26,301 bases of DNA from contig CAJKWP010000008.1 in NCBI GenBank assembly GCA_905203645.1, positions 1 through 26,301 of the forward strand. Reading direction: 5' to 3'. Both the position numbers and the translations under genes were made by a program. The notes under the pieces were generated by a model. It searched no databases and had not been told where the DNA came from. It saw only the letters and a list, made by a program, of their open reading frames with translations. The DNA comes from an uncultured Christensenella sp. GTDB lineage: Bacteria; Bacillota; Clostridia; Christensenellales; UBA1242. Shown here in pieces: positions 7,608 through 15,494 of this stretch. The stretch's first letter is position 1. Every line of letters begins with the position of its first letter.

Positions 7608-8345
7608 ATGAAAATGGCGAACTGCATAAAAAATACAAATTACAGAAAAAGATTGGCTATGCTCAAAGATGCAAAGCATACTTTGGCAATTTGTATCTTT
7701 GTTGTTTTGTTCGTCACTTTGATTTCATATATGCTTTACAATTCGCTTTGTTATATGAACTCATGCGAGATTTATGATGTTCACGGTACAAGTATGTACC
7801 CAACAATAAATGCAAACTTGGACATTGATGACAAAGGTATTGTTGACAGCAAAATTTCAAACCCACAAATAAATGACATAATCATGTACACCACTGTTAT
7901 TGATGACAAAATAACCAACATAACAAAAAGACTTGTTGCAACTGGCGGCGACAAACTTACAATGGTTGATGAACAAGACGAACAGGGAGTGCACAGATAT
8001 TACTTGCAAAAAATTGCAAGTGGAACAACTGTTCCGTTTAAAGTGGATGAAAATTATGTTGTGGACAAAACAAGTTTGAAAAGAACTTTTGACAAATTTC
8101 AGGTTTTGTACACAAAAGAAAATATTCAGGTAGAAGTAATTGAAGGGCAAAAGTATATTGTCATTCCAGATGGATATATATTTTTTATGGGCGACAACCG
8201 TGCAACCAGCAACGATTGCAGCAACTTTGGTCCCCAAAGCATGGATGGTTATCGCGGAAGACTTGTATATCTTGTAAGGGAGGGTAAAAACTTGCACTGG
8301 TATCAGTTGCTTTATACACTTGGTTTTTTGAAGCCAAATATTTAA
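7608..8345 (+). CDS. lepB: Signal peptidase I
   Basis: A 245-residue membrane serine protease that removes signal peptides from exported proteins. One transmembrane segment spans residues about 26-46. The catalytic serine is Ser62 in GTSMYPT and the catalytic lysine is Lys107 in TKRLVATGGD. Box E is GDNRATSNDCSNFG, where the usual DSR triplet reads DCS, a mild departure. A hydrophilic insertion separates boxes D and E, as in many Gram-positive SipS-type enzymes. The ATG at 7608 has no Shine-Dalgarno site and lies 8 bases after a perfect -10 box. ATG codons at 7614 and about 7659 are possible alternatives, equally without a good site. Confidence 0.95.
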   Translation: MKMANCIKNTNYRKRLAMLKDAKHTLAICIFVVLFVTLISYMLYNSLCYMNSCEIYDVHGTSMYPTINANLDIDDKGIVDSKISNPQINDIIMYTTVIDDKITNITKRLVATGGDKLTMVDEQDEQGVHRYYLQKIASGTTVPFKVDENYVVDKTSLKRTFDKFQVLYTKENIQVEVIEGQKYIVIPDGYIFFMGDNRATSNDCSNFGPQSMDGYRGRLVYLVREGKNLHWYQLLYTLGFLKPNI

Positions 8346-8362
8346 CAAATGAAGGAGTTTTT

Positions 8363-9214
8363 ATGAAAATAGCAGTAGCATGCGAAAGCACTTGCGATTT
8401 GACAAGTGAACTTGTAAAAGAAAACAATATTTATGTAACACCATTCCACGTTGTGTTGGGTGATGAAGAGTTTTTGGATGATGACAATCTTACTTCCAAA
8501 ATGCTTTTTGACTATGTTGACAAAACTGGCACTTTGCCCAAAACTGCCGCAATAACAGTTGGGGAATACGAGGATTTTTTCAAATCTGTTCTTGCCGAAA
8601 ATGATGCAGTAATTTTTATTGGACTTTCATCACAGATTTCCAGCACGCAAAGCAATGCAATTTTGGCAGCGAACAATGTCAAAAATGTTTATGTGATAGA
8701 TTCAAAATCACTTTCAACAGGCATTGGACTTTTGGTTTTGTCTGCTTGTGACAAGGTTAAACAAAATATGGAACTTAACGAAATTGTTTCAAAAGTCAAA
8801 GCTGAAGTCGAACGTGTGCAAGCATCATTTGTGCTTAACACTCTCAAATTTATGCACAAAGGTGGCAGGTGCTCAGTTTTTGCTTTGCTTGGTGCACAGG
8901 CACTTGGTATCAAACCCAAAATCGAGGTTGACCACACTGGCAAAATGGTTGTTGAACGAAAATACCGTGGAAAATTGGACGTTGTTTTGGACAAGTACAG
9001 TGACGATATACTTGCCGAACACAACCCTGATCTTACACGTGCATTTATAACCTATTCGTCAAGACCGGATTGCACAGATAAAATTGTTGAAAAAGTCAAA
9101 AAGTTTGGATTTAAAGAGGTTTATGAAACCACAGCGGGTGCAACCATAAGTTCACACTGTGGACCAGAAACTTTGGGAATTTTGTTTATTGATAAGGAAA
9201 GTGATGAAAATTAA
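8363..9214 (+). CDS. DegV-family fatty-acid-binding protein
   Basis: A 283-residue DegV-family protein. The family binds a fatty acid in a two-domain alpha/beta fold, and FakB members present it to the kinase FakA for phospholipid synthesis. Signature features: the N-terminal ACESTCDLT (residues 7-15), the segment DSKSLSTGIGLLV (about 112-124), and the C-terminal stretch ATISSHCGPETLGILF (about 261-276). Family length is about 280. AAGGAG lies 8 bases before the ATG, and the gene is 17 bases after lepB. No fakA gene is in the window, so a FakB role is possible but not shown. Confidence 0.93.
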   Translation: MKIAVACESTCDLTSELVKENNIYVTPFHVVLGDEEFLDDDNLTSKMLFDYVDKTGTLPKTAAITVGEYEDFFKSVLAENDAVIFIGLSSQISSTQSNAILAANNVKNVYVIDSKSLSTGIGLLVLSACDKVKQNMELNEIVSKVKAEVERVQASFVLNTLKFMHKGGRCSVFALLGAQALGIKPKIEVDHTGKMVVERKYRGKLDVVLDKYSDDILAEHNPDLTRAFITYSSRPDCTDKIVEKVKKFGFKEVYETTAGATISSHCGPETLGILFIDKESDEN

Positions 9215-10439
9215 CGTTTCGGAAAATTTGCAAAAACTTGCAAAAATATTTGTCAGAAAAACCAACCTTTATATTGTTGGTGGTTATGTTCGTGACCAAA
9301 TATTGGGGCTTGAAACGACAGATATTGACATTTGCTCTTCATTGACGGTGACAAGGGTGCAAAAAATGCTTGAAAACTCAAAGTTTTGCATAAAAGACGT
9401 CAACAAACATTTGGGCTCAGCGAAGATTTGCATTGAAGATGAAATCTATGACTACTGTTGTTTTCGAAGTGAAACTTATCCAAATGACGGAAGTCACACA
9501 CCTGTCGATGTTGAATTTGTAAAAGATATCAAACTTGATGCAAAACGTCGTGACTTTACAATGAATTGCGTGTATTATGACATCACAAATCAAAAAATAC
9601 TTGACTTTTACAATGGAGTAAAAGATATAAAACGCAAAAAAATCCGTTGTGTGGAAAACCCTTTTACAGTTTTTCAAAATGACGGATTGCGTATTTTGCG
9701 TATGATAAGGCAGGCAGGGCAACTGAATTTTTCGGTTGCAAAGGATACACTTGCTTGCGCCAAAAGAATGGCTTTGTTGCTTGAAGATATTTCGGCTGTG
9801 CGAAAAACAGACGAGCTTATGCTCCTTTTGGGAAGCAAATACAAACGTAACAAAAAAAGTTTTTTGAAAGGACTCAAACTTTTCAACCGTTTGGGAATTT
9901 GGAAATACTATTTTGAAAATTTGGAATATGTCAAATACAAAATAGTAAAAAAAGTCGATATTCAAAATCGCTTTGCTGGACTTTTGATTGATATTATCAA
10001 TTCGCTCAATCCAGATTGCGTGTCATACTTTTTGGAACACAGCCTTGGCCAAAATGGGCTTGGACTTTCAAAACAAAAGGTCAGCAAGGATATCGAAATT
10101 GTTTGTGGATATTTTGATGCTTACAATCTTTTGAATAACAAAGATTACTTTTTCAAATATTACAATTCATTTCCACAAATTGCAAAAATTTTGGAAAAAG
10201 GTTCGGGATACATTTATCGCAAGTACAACTTTTTTTACAAGTATATAAACAAGTACAAAGTGCCTATTCAAATAAAAGACTTGAAAATAAATGGCAATGA
10301 TATAAAGGCTAATTTTCCAAAAATTGAAGAAAAACGTTACAAATTTATTTTGACTGACCTTTTGAACAAGGTTTTTCGTGCGCAAGTGGACAACAACAAA
10401 CAATGTCTTCTTGCCGAGGTAAAAAAATATGAAGATTGA
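9204..10439 (+). CDS. cca: tRNA nucleotidyltransferase / poly(A) polymerase family (CCA-adding)
   Basis: A 411-residue class II nucleotidyltransferase. The likely role is adding or repairing the CCA end of tRNAs; A-adding or poly(A) polymerase activity cannot be excluded from sequence. Visible motifs: GGYVRD at residues 26-31, the metal-binding Asp40-x-Asp42 in TTDIDICSS, KRRDFTMN at 114-121, and the RILRMIRQAGQL segment at about 163-174 that marks the neck region. There is no C-terminal HD domain. The start at 9204 is chosen for AAGGAAAG just upstream and because it gives the usual N-terminus; it overlaps the end of degV by 11 bases. Confidence 0.9.
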   Translation: MKINVSENLQKLAKIFVRKTNLYIVGGYVRDQILGLETTDIDICSSLTVTRVQKMLENSKFCIKDVNKHLGSAKICIEDEIYDYCCFRSETYPNDGSHTPVDVEFVKDIKLDAKRRDFTMNCVYYDITNQKILDFYNGVKDIKRKKIRCVENPFTVFQNDGLRILRMIRQAGQLNFSVAKDTLACAKRMALLLEDISAVRKTDELMLLLGSKYKRNKKSFLKGLKLFNRLGIWKYYFENLEYVKYKIVKKVDIQNRFAGLLIDIINSLNPDCVSYFLEHSLGQNGLGLSKQKVSKDIEIVCGYFDAYNLLNNKDYFFKYYNSFPQIAKILEKGSGYIYRKYNFFYKYINKYKVPIQIKDLKINGNDIKANFPKIEEKRYKFILTDLLNKVFRAQVDNNKQCLLAEVKKYED

Positions 10440-11700
10440 AATTATACTTTTTGCTGTTTGCTTTTTGATTTTGATGGTGGATACGATTTTGCTTATATTT
10501 TGCCTTCGCAAAAAAGAAAATACAGCTGATATAAAAAACGTAAAAGCAACTTTGGAAATGCAAAACAATTTGAACAAAAATCTTAACGAATTGCTTTTGT
10601 CAACCATAAAAAACAATAACGACAATATTATTTCAAGCGTTGGACAAATATCTACTCTCAACAAAGAAAGTATAAACTCGCTTATTTCAAGATTGGAGTT
10701 TTTGATAAAAACAAACGAAGAAAATTTGGAAAGAACTACGCGCGTTATCAAGGAACAAATGGAAGGTTTGCGCAAAGAAAACGAAGCAAAGTTGGAACAA
10801 ATGCGTGTTACTGTTGACGAAAAACTCAACACCAGTTTGCAAACAAGGCTCAATCAATCGTTTGAAATAATCAACAAAAGATTGCAAGAAGTTTATGAAG
10901 GACTTGGCGAAATGCGTTCGCTTGCAAATGGTGTTGGCGATTTGAAAAAGGTTTTGACAAACGTAAAAACTCGTGGTGTGTGGGGCGAAGTACAACTTGG
11001 AAATTTGCTTGAACAAATGCTCTCACCAAATCAATATTTGCAAAATGCTCAGACCAAGCCAAATTCGCAAGAAAGAGTTGACTTTGCGGTTATACTTCCT
11101 GGAAAAGATGACAAAAATATATTGTTGCCAGTGGACGCAAAATTTCCAATCGAAGATTATCAACGTTTGGTCGAAGCAACTGAAACTGGTGACCAAGCAA
11201 AAATCGACCTTTGCAAAAAGGGCATAGAGCGTCGTGTAAAGGAAGAAGCAAAAAAAATCAAAGAAAAATACATCAGTTTGCCAACTACAACAGATTTTGG
11301 TGTGCTTTATTTGGCAATCGAAGGACTTTATGCCGAAGTATTGCGTAACCCTGGATTGGTCGAACAAATACAAAGTGAATACAAAATCATAATTTGCGGA
11401 CCGACTACACTTTCGGCGCTGCTCAGCAGTTTGCAACTTGGTTTCAAAACGTTGTCAATCGAAAAACGTAGTTCGGAAATATGGATGCTTTTGGGAAGTT
11501 TCAAACAAGAATTTTCAAAATTTGTTGAACTTTTGTCCAAAACTCAAAAGAAATTGGATGAAGCGTCAAACACAATCGAGTTTGCAACCAAAAAATCCAA
11601 AACTATCGAAAGAAAACTCAAAAAAGTTTCGGTTGACCAACCGCTTTTGGAAGACGGCTTTGTTGATGCCGATACTGATGAAGCCAATGACGAAGATTAA
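10429..11700 (+). CDS. rmuC: RmuC-family protein
   Basis: A 423-residue RmuC-family protein; in E. coli RmuC limits recombination between inverted repeats and the family carries a nuclease-like fold. Residues about 4-25 are a membrane segment and residues about 30-160 are charged, heptad-like coiled coil. The RmuC domain follows at about 165-370, with the conserved TRGVWGEVQLGNLLE (residues about 181-195) and LPVDAKFPIEDYQRL (about 232-246) segments. The tail is acidic (ends DADTDEANDED). GAGGT lies 9 bases before the ATG. The gene overlaps cca by 11 bases, so translation is probably coupled. Confidence 0.95.
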   Translation: MKIEIILFAVCFLILMVDTILLIFCLRKKENTADIKNVKATLEMQNNLNKNLNELLLSTIKNNNDNIISSVGQISTLNKESINSLISRLEFLIKTNEENLERTTRVIKEQMEGLRKENEAKLEQMRVTVDEKLNTSLQTRLNQSFEIINKRLQEVYEGLGEMRSLANGVGDLKKVLTNVKTRGVWGEVQLGNLLEQMLSPNQYLQNAQTKPNSQERVDFAVILPGKDDKNILLPVDAKFPIEDYQRLVEATETGDQAKIDLCKKGIERRVKEEAKKIKEKYISLPTTTDFGVLYLAIEGLYAEVLRNPGLVEQIQSEYKIIICGPTTLSALLSSLQLGFKTLSIEKRSSEIWMLLGSFKQEFSKFVELLSKTQKKLDEASNTIEFATKKSKTIERKLKKVSVDQPLLEDGFVDADTDEANDED

Positions 11701-11727
11701 AATTTGTTTTACATAAAGGAGAAAACT

Positions 11728-12426
11728 ATGAACGAAAGTTTGTTTTATTTGGTTATGGGCATAAGTATTGTTATGTCGGCACTGTTCATTATTTGGCATA
11801 ACAATCAAAAACCACTTTTTTCGCTTATGATGAAAGTCTTTGCAAGTTTGGCTTTTGTTGGACTTGGGTTGTTTGCAATTTTGTTTTCGCAAAATTTTAC
11901 GCTTGCAAATTTGTTTTTGATTTTGGGACTTGTTGCATCACTTGTTGGTGATGGTGTGCTTGCATTGTTGGAATTCAAAATGGAAGGTCAAAAAGAAAAA
12001 ATAATCATTTGCGGAATGATTTCTTTTTCAATCGCACAAATCTTTTATTTTGTCGCACAGACCTTGATTGGTTCGGGATATTATTTTTGGATAAGTTTGA
12101 TTGGAGCGTTGGTTGTTGCTTTGGCGATTGTCTTTGGCGAAAAAATGCTCAAACTCCAATACGGAAAAACAAAACCTTTTGTTGGAATTTACAGTTTTGT
12201 TTTGGCACTTAATTTGATACAATCATTGCTTTTGGCTATCAAGTTTTCATTTGATGATTTTTCATTTATGTTCTTTTTGGGAATGCTTTGCTTTTTTGTT
12301 TCCGACCTTATTTTGTCGTTCATTTATTTTTCGGGCAAAGATATGCAAAAAATGTATTACTTGAATTATGGCTTTTATTTTGTTGCACAGAATATTTTGG
12401 CATGCTCAATATTCTACTTAATTTGA
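11728..12426 (+). CDS. YhhN-family integral membrane protein
   Basis: A 232-residue protein with about eight hydrophobic segments and short loops. The pattern fits the YhhN/TMEM86 family, some of whose members are lysoplasmalogenases; the conserved acidic positions appear as LVGDGVLAL (about 81-89) and FVSDLILSF (about 190-198). Substrate and activity are not deducible here. AAAGGAGAAAAC precedes the ATG at 11728, which rules out the upstream in-frame ATG at 11704. It lies 27 bases after rmuC and is probably the last gene of the run. No terminator is seen right after it; the nearest hairpin is at 12733, beyond the small minus-strand gene. Confidence 0.82.
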   Translation: MNESLFYLVMGISIVMSALFIIWHNNQKPLFSLMMKVFASLAFVGLGLFAILFSQNFTLANLFLILGLVASLVGDGVLALLEFKMEGQKEKIIICGMISFSIAQIFYFVAQTLIGSGYYFWISLIGALVVALAIVFGEKMLKLQYGKTKPFVGIYSFVLALNLIQSLLLAIKFSFDDFSFMFFLGMLCFFVSDLILSFIYFSGKDMQKMYYLNYGFYFVAQNILACSIFYLI

Positions 12427-12465
12427 AATATTGTTTGAAAAATACAAAAGTAAGCATCAAAAAAA

Positions 12466-12663
12466 TTATTTTAGGTCAGAATGATTTATCAAATTTATGT
12501 ATGTGTCAAACATATGTTCGCGAACGGGATAGGCTCTTCCATCATTAAGATAAATCAGCAATGCGGGTGATATCCCGTGATATTCATCCAAAAACTCTGC
12601 TTTTGCAATGCCTATTTCTTTTATTTTTTGTTGCAATTTTGTATGATAATTGTAATAACCCAT
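12466..12663 (-). CDS. Small 65-residue conserved-looking protein
   Basis: The product opens MGYYNYH and has GISPALLIYLNDG in the middle and YPVREHMFDTYINLI near the end. That layout recalls a family of 60-80-residue clostridial proteins often labelled 'thermostable hemolysin delta-VPH', a name without functional support that I would not carry over. There is no signal peptide or membrane segment. The ATG has no Shine-Dalgarno site; a CAAAAT preceded by TGA lies 6 bases upstream (12675-12670), the same arrangement as at other probable leaderless genes here. It faces yhhN tail to tail. The family memory is from recall, so confidence is moderate. Confidence 0.55.
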   Translation of the reverse strand: MGYYNYHTKLQQKIKEIGIAKAEFLDEYHGISPALLIYLNDGRAYPVREHMFDTYINLINHSDLK

Positions 12664-12732
12664 AAATTTATTTTGTCAAAAATTAAAAAAATTATCAAAA
12701 AAATGTTAAGAAAATTTAAAAAATAAAAAATT

Positions 12733-12759
12733 AAAAAAAACTGCATTGCAGTTTTTTTT
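12733..12759. terminator. Bidirectional hairpin terminator
   Basis: A8-CTGC (12733-12744) pairs with GCAG-T8 (12748-12759), loop ATT. It can act on both strands. On the plus strand it would end read-through from yhhN, which would otherwise run antisense to the small gene at 12466-12663. The rest of 12664-12907 is extremely AT-rich, with no gene seen. Confidence 0.8.
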
Positions 12760-12907
12760 GTATTTCTGTTGCAATATTTTGTATGTATTTTAAAATTTTT
12801 CAAAAATAGTTTTTTTTGTTTGAAAATAAAAAAAAATATGTTATTGTCTTTTTGTGCAATTTGATATTGGCTTTTAACGTTGCATAAGCTTTAACAAAGG
12901 TAAAACA

Positions 12908-13747
12908 ATGACCACAAAATATATTTTTTCGCAAGTGTTTATAGTTTTGACATATTTGCTTTTGGTTGCAAGTTATTTGTTTAAGACCAGACGCAAAATT
13001 TTGCTTTTCAATATTGCAGGTTCGGTTATGCAAGCAGTATCATTTTTTTTGCTGGATGCTTGGTCGGGTTTTGCAGTTTGTATTGTTGCGATTGTACGAA
13101 GTTTGATTTTCTTTGTACAAAGTTACACAAAAAAAGACGACAAAACTACGCCTTTTGATATAGCCACATTGGTTCTTTTAAACATTGTCTGCTTGATTTT
13201 GGTTTTTTTTACGTATGACGGACCACTCAGTTTGCTTTCAATTTTTGCAACTATACTTTACACTTTTTCGGTATGGCAGAAAAATTCAAAAGTTTACAAA
13301 TTTATGGGAATTTTAATAAGTGCTTGTTGGATCGCTTACAACAGTTTTATCTTTTCGATTTTTGGCTTTGCCTGCGAGATGATTTTGTTTATTTCGGTTG
13401 TTGTTGGACTTGTTTTTGAATATTGCGATTACCGCACAAAAGATGACAAACTCAATCCGAACTTGGTCGAACATTTGAAAAAGATAACAAAAAACTTTGA
13501 TTTTCAGCCGCAAAACAATGCAGAAGTGCAAAGTATTTTGTATGAAAAAACAGGTCAATATGTAAAAAACATAAATATGCTTTATACAATCGAATGTTTT
13601 GCCACAGCGGGGAAGATTTTGGAAAAGCAAGGTTATGAAGGTTTTGAAGTTCAAACACTTGAACAAGACAAAAAATTGGCAAAGTTTTTTTCGGAAGAAC
13701 AAATAAACCAAATAAAAAACTTGTTAAAGGTGTTTTCAGAAAAATGA
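12908..13747 (+). CDS. YgjV-family inner membrane protein
   Basis: A 279-residue protein. Residues about 5-180 carry roughly six to seven hydrophobic segments in the order seen in YgjV (Imp-YgjV) proteins, a family of small membrane proteins without a known function. Residues about 185-279 form a soluble Lys/Glu-rich tail with an alternating helical look, probably cytoplasmic and absent from the short E. coli form. AAAGGT lies 6 bases before the ATG. A weak TTGATA (12861-12866) with CATAAG (12883-12888) could be its promoter. The stop codon TGA (13745-13747) directly abuts the structured GC-rich block that follows. Confidence 0.82.
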   Translation: MTTKYIFSQVFIVLTYLLLVASYLFKTRRKILLFNIAGSVMQAVSFFLLDAWSGFAVCIVAIVRSLIFFVQSYTKKDDKTTPFDIATLVLLNIVCLILVFFTYDGPLSLLSIFATILYTFSVWQKNSKVYKFMGILISACWIAYNSFIFSIFGFACEMILFISVVVGLVFEYCDYRTKDDKLNPNLVEHLKKITKNFDFQPQNNAEVQSILYEKTGQYVKNINMLYTIECFATAGKILEKQGYEGFEVQTLEQDKKLAKFFSEEQINQIKNLLKVFSEK

Positions 13748-13930
13748 CCGTGTTGGGTCTAAAAGTATTGTCGCGCCGCTAGGCTTCGACATCTTCGATG
13801 TCTGCAGAATCGCTCTCTCCAACACGTTTTAAGTTTCCACTTGCCACCCCTGCCGTCGTTTTCTGTCTACATAAGGGCGTTTGGGGAAGGGGCCATGTTT
13901 CAGAGATTTTTTTTGCATACACAAGGGAGT
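13748..13930. ncRNA. Candidate structured non-coding RNA, family not identified
   Basis: This gap between two converging genes has no open reading frame of note but is sharply GC-rich: about 79 of the first 153 bases (13748-13900) by hand count, against an AT-rich background. It can fold: CGTGTTGG (13749-13756) with CCAACACG (13819-13826), enclosing a perfect hairpin GACATC/GATGTC (13788-13793 with 13797-13802). Further along is AAGT/ACTT (13831-13834 with 13839-13842); read on the minus strand its loop is GGAA, a GNRA tetraloop. CCCC-rich and GGGG-rich stretches (13843-13853, 13883-13893) can pair 7 of 8. Strand is unsettled: T8 at 13907-13914 favours plus, while the GNRA loop and a TATAAT at 13950-13945 favour minus. 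6S, tmRNA, SRP and RNase P signatures were looked for and not found; raiA RNA is worth testing. Confidence 0.65.
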
Positions 13931-13945
13931 AATAATCTTTTTTAA

Positions 13946-15196
13946 TTATACAAGTCTGTTAAGGGCTATCATAATTCCCAATTTTCCGTATTCGTATGTC
14001 AAACCGCCTTGAAGATAGCAGATGTATGGTTCGCATACTGGTGCGTCGCAACTGAGTTCGATTGTTGACCCAGCGGTGAAACTTCCACTTGCCGAAACTT
14101 CGGGGTGTGGATAGCCGGGCATACTTGATGGTTCGGGAGTGGCAAAACTGTCAACGGGACAACCCATTTGGATTCCTTTGCAAAAGTTTACAAGGTTTTG
14201 TTGATTGCCAAGACTTACAGTTTGAATTATGTCCGTACGCTTTTCGTCATATCTTGGTGAAACTTGATATCCCAACTTTTCCATCATAAAACTTGCAAAC
14301 GCCATAGTTTTCAAACTTGAACAAACTGCGTGTGGTGCAAAATAAAGTCCTTTGAAATATGAAAGGTTTTCGTTGAAGTTTGCACCAACGTCTTTTGCGG
14401 TGCATGGCGCCGAAAATCTTTCAGCAACCAAATAGACCAAATCTTTTTTGCCGACAACGTATCCGCCAGTTTTTGCTATTCCGCCGCCAAGGTTTTTCAT
14501 AAGTGACCCGACCAAAATATCGGCGCCAACTTGTGTTGGCTCTTTTTCTTCAACCAAATCGCCATAGCAGTTGTCGACCATAATGATGCATTCTGGGTCT
14601 GTCTTTTTGATAGCTGTGCATACTTTTTGGATTTTTGCAATCGAAAGGCTGTCACGCTGGCTGTAACCACGACTGCGTTGAATTTCAACCATTTTTACTT
14701 TGCTTTGTTGCAAACGTTGTGTAATTTTGGGGATATCAAAGTCGTTGTCCACAAGTTCGATTTGTTCGTACTTTATTCCGTGTGCCAAAAGTGAATTTTG
14801 ACTGTCACCGCAAATACCTACGATGCTTTTGAGCGAATCATAAGGTTCGCCAGTTAAGGAAACAAGTGTATCGCCATGTTTCAAAAGTCCAAAAAAGGTG
14901 AGTGCGATTGCGTGTGTTCCGCACATAATTTGTGGACGAACAAGTGCATCTTCTGCACCAAAAATTTGAGCGAAAACTGCTTCCAATTTGTCACGTCCTG
15001 CGTCATAGTAACCATAGCCGGTTACTTCGTTGAAGTCAGGCAATGACAAATTGTGTTGTTGAAACGCTTTGAGGATTTTGGCACTGTTTTGCATACAAAC
15101 GTTGTCAAAATTTTCAAAAACGTCTTTGAGTTCAATTTCTGCTTGTTTTGCCAAATTTATTATTTTTTCATCAATTTCGTATCCAAAGTAATTCAT
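13946..15196 (-). CDS. YnbB-like PLP enzyme (methionine gamma-lyase / 'aluminum resistance' family)
   Basis: A 416-residue fold-type I PLP enzyme of the cystathionine beta-lyase-like family labelled YnbB or aluminum resistance protein. The PLP lysine is Lys234 in GSLMKNLGGGIAKTGGY, and Asp208 in IIMVDNCYG would hold the pyridine nitrogen. The N-terminal segment GYGYYDAGRDKLE (60-72) and RPQIMCGTHAI (87-97) are family hallmarks. The substrate is probably a sulfur amino acid or related compound, but the family is poorly characterised. The start at 15196 is chosen because GGAG lies 5-8 bases upstream; an in-frame ATG at 15208 overlaps that site. No dedicated terminator is clear at its end, which runs into the structured block. 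Confidence 0.9.
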   Translation of the reverse strand: MNYFGYEIDEKIINLAKQAEIELKDVFENFDNVCMQNSAKILKAFQQHNLSLPDFNEVTGYGYYDAGRDKLEAVFAQIFGAEDALVRPQIMCGTHAIALTFFGLLKHGDTLVSLTGEPYDSLKSIVGICGDSQNSLLAHGIKYEQIELVDNDFDIPKITQRLQQSKVKMVEIQRSRGYSQRDSLSIAKIQKVCTAIKKTDPECIIMVDNCYGDLVEEKEPTQVGADILVGSLMKNLGGGIAKTGGYVVGKKDLVYLVAERFSAPCTAKDVGANFNENLSYFKGLYFAPHAVCSSLKTMAFASFMMEKLGYQVSPRYDEKRTDIIQTVSLGNQQNLVNFCKGIQMGCPVDSFATPEPSSMPGYPHPEVSASGSFTAGSTIELSCDAPVCEPYICYLQGGLTYEYGKLGIMIALNRLV

Positions 15197-15266
15197 TTTT
15201 TTCTCCATTGGTCACTATTGTACTGGTTTGTTTGGGTTTTGTAAAGTTTTTGTTTTAATTTTGTTC

Positions 15267-15295
15267 TTGACACAGCAAAAGGGATATTGTAAACT
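15267..15295 (+). promoter_or_regulatory. Probable promoter upstream of the DUF2786-PnuC gene
   Basis: Perfect TTGACA (15267-15272), 17 bases, then TAAACT (15290-15295). This leaves a leader of about 195 bases before the ATG at 15495, unusually long for this window. The leader holds a small hairpin TGCC-TAT-GGCA (15399-15409) followed by AT-rich sequence with T6 (15417-15422), but I recognise no riboswitch class in it. Confidence 0.45.
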
Positions 15296-15494
15296 GGATA
15301 AGAAAATTTTGATTGGAGAAGAATTTGGAGCGCATTTTAAGATTGCGTGGGAATATGATTTTTCCACCACCATTTGTTTTTTAAGGTTCAAAAAACGATG
15401 CCTATGGCACCAAATATTTTTTATTAGATTTATAACAAAAATTTACAGAATAACTGAAATATATTTTTATTTGCAAATAAAATACAGGAGAAAA

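Noticed and set aside
13311..13713. Minus-strand open frames of 76 and 132 residues inside the YgjV-family gene.
   Set aside because: They are shadows of the plus-strand gene, with high Phe/Cys/His content, no ribosome binding site and no recognisable family.
13749..13826. The 78-base helix-closed segment as a tRNA or tRNA-like gene.
   Set aside because: There is no T-loop consensus (GGTTCGAATCC type), no anticodon arm in the right place and no CCA end on either strand.
13840..13855. A T-box-like AGGGGTGGCA on the minus strand in the GC-rich block.
   Set aside because: The essential ACCGCG continuation and a stem I are missing, and no minus-strand gene lies downstream of it for it to control.
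15380..15430. A possible NAD+-II (pnuC) riboswitch around the TGCC-TAT-GGCA hairpin.
   Set aside because: Only a four-base-pair hairpin is visible, about 85 bases before the start codon; I could not lay out a pseudoknot or conserved nucleotides of that class.
15228..15494. N-terminal extension of the PnuC-like protein by 89 residues.
   Set aside because: The extension overlaps a TTGACA promoter, has no ribosome binding site and has a composition unlike a signal or domain, whereas CAGGAG precedes the ATG at 15495.
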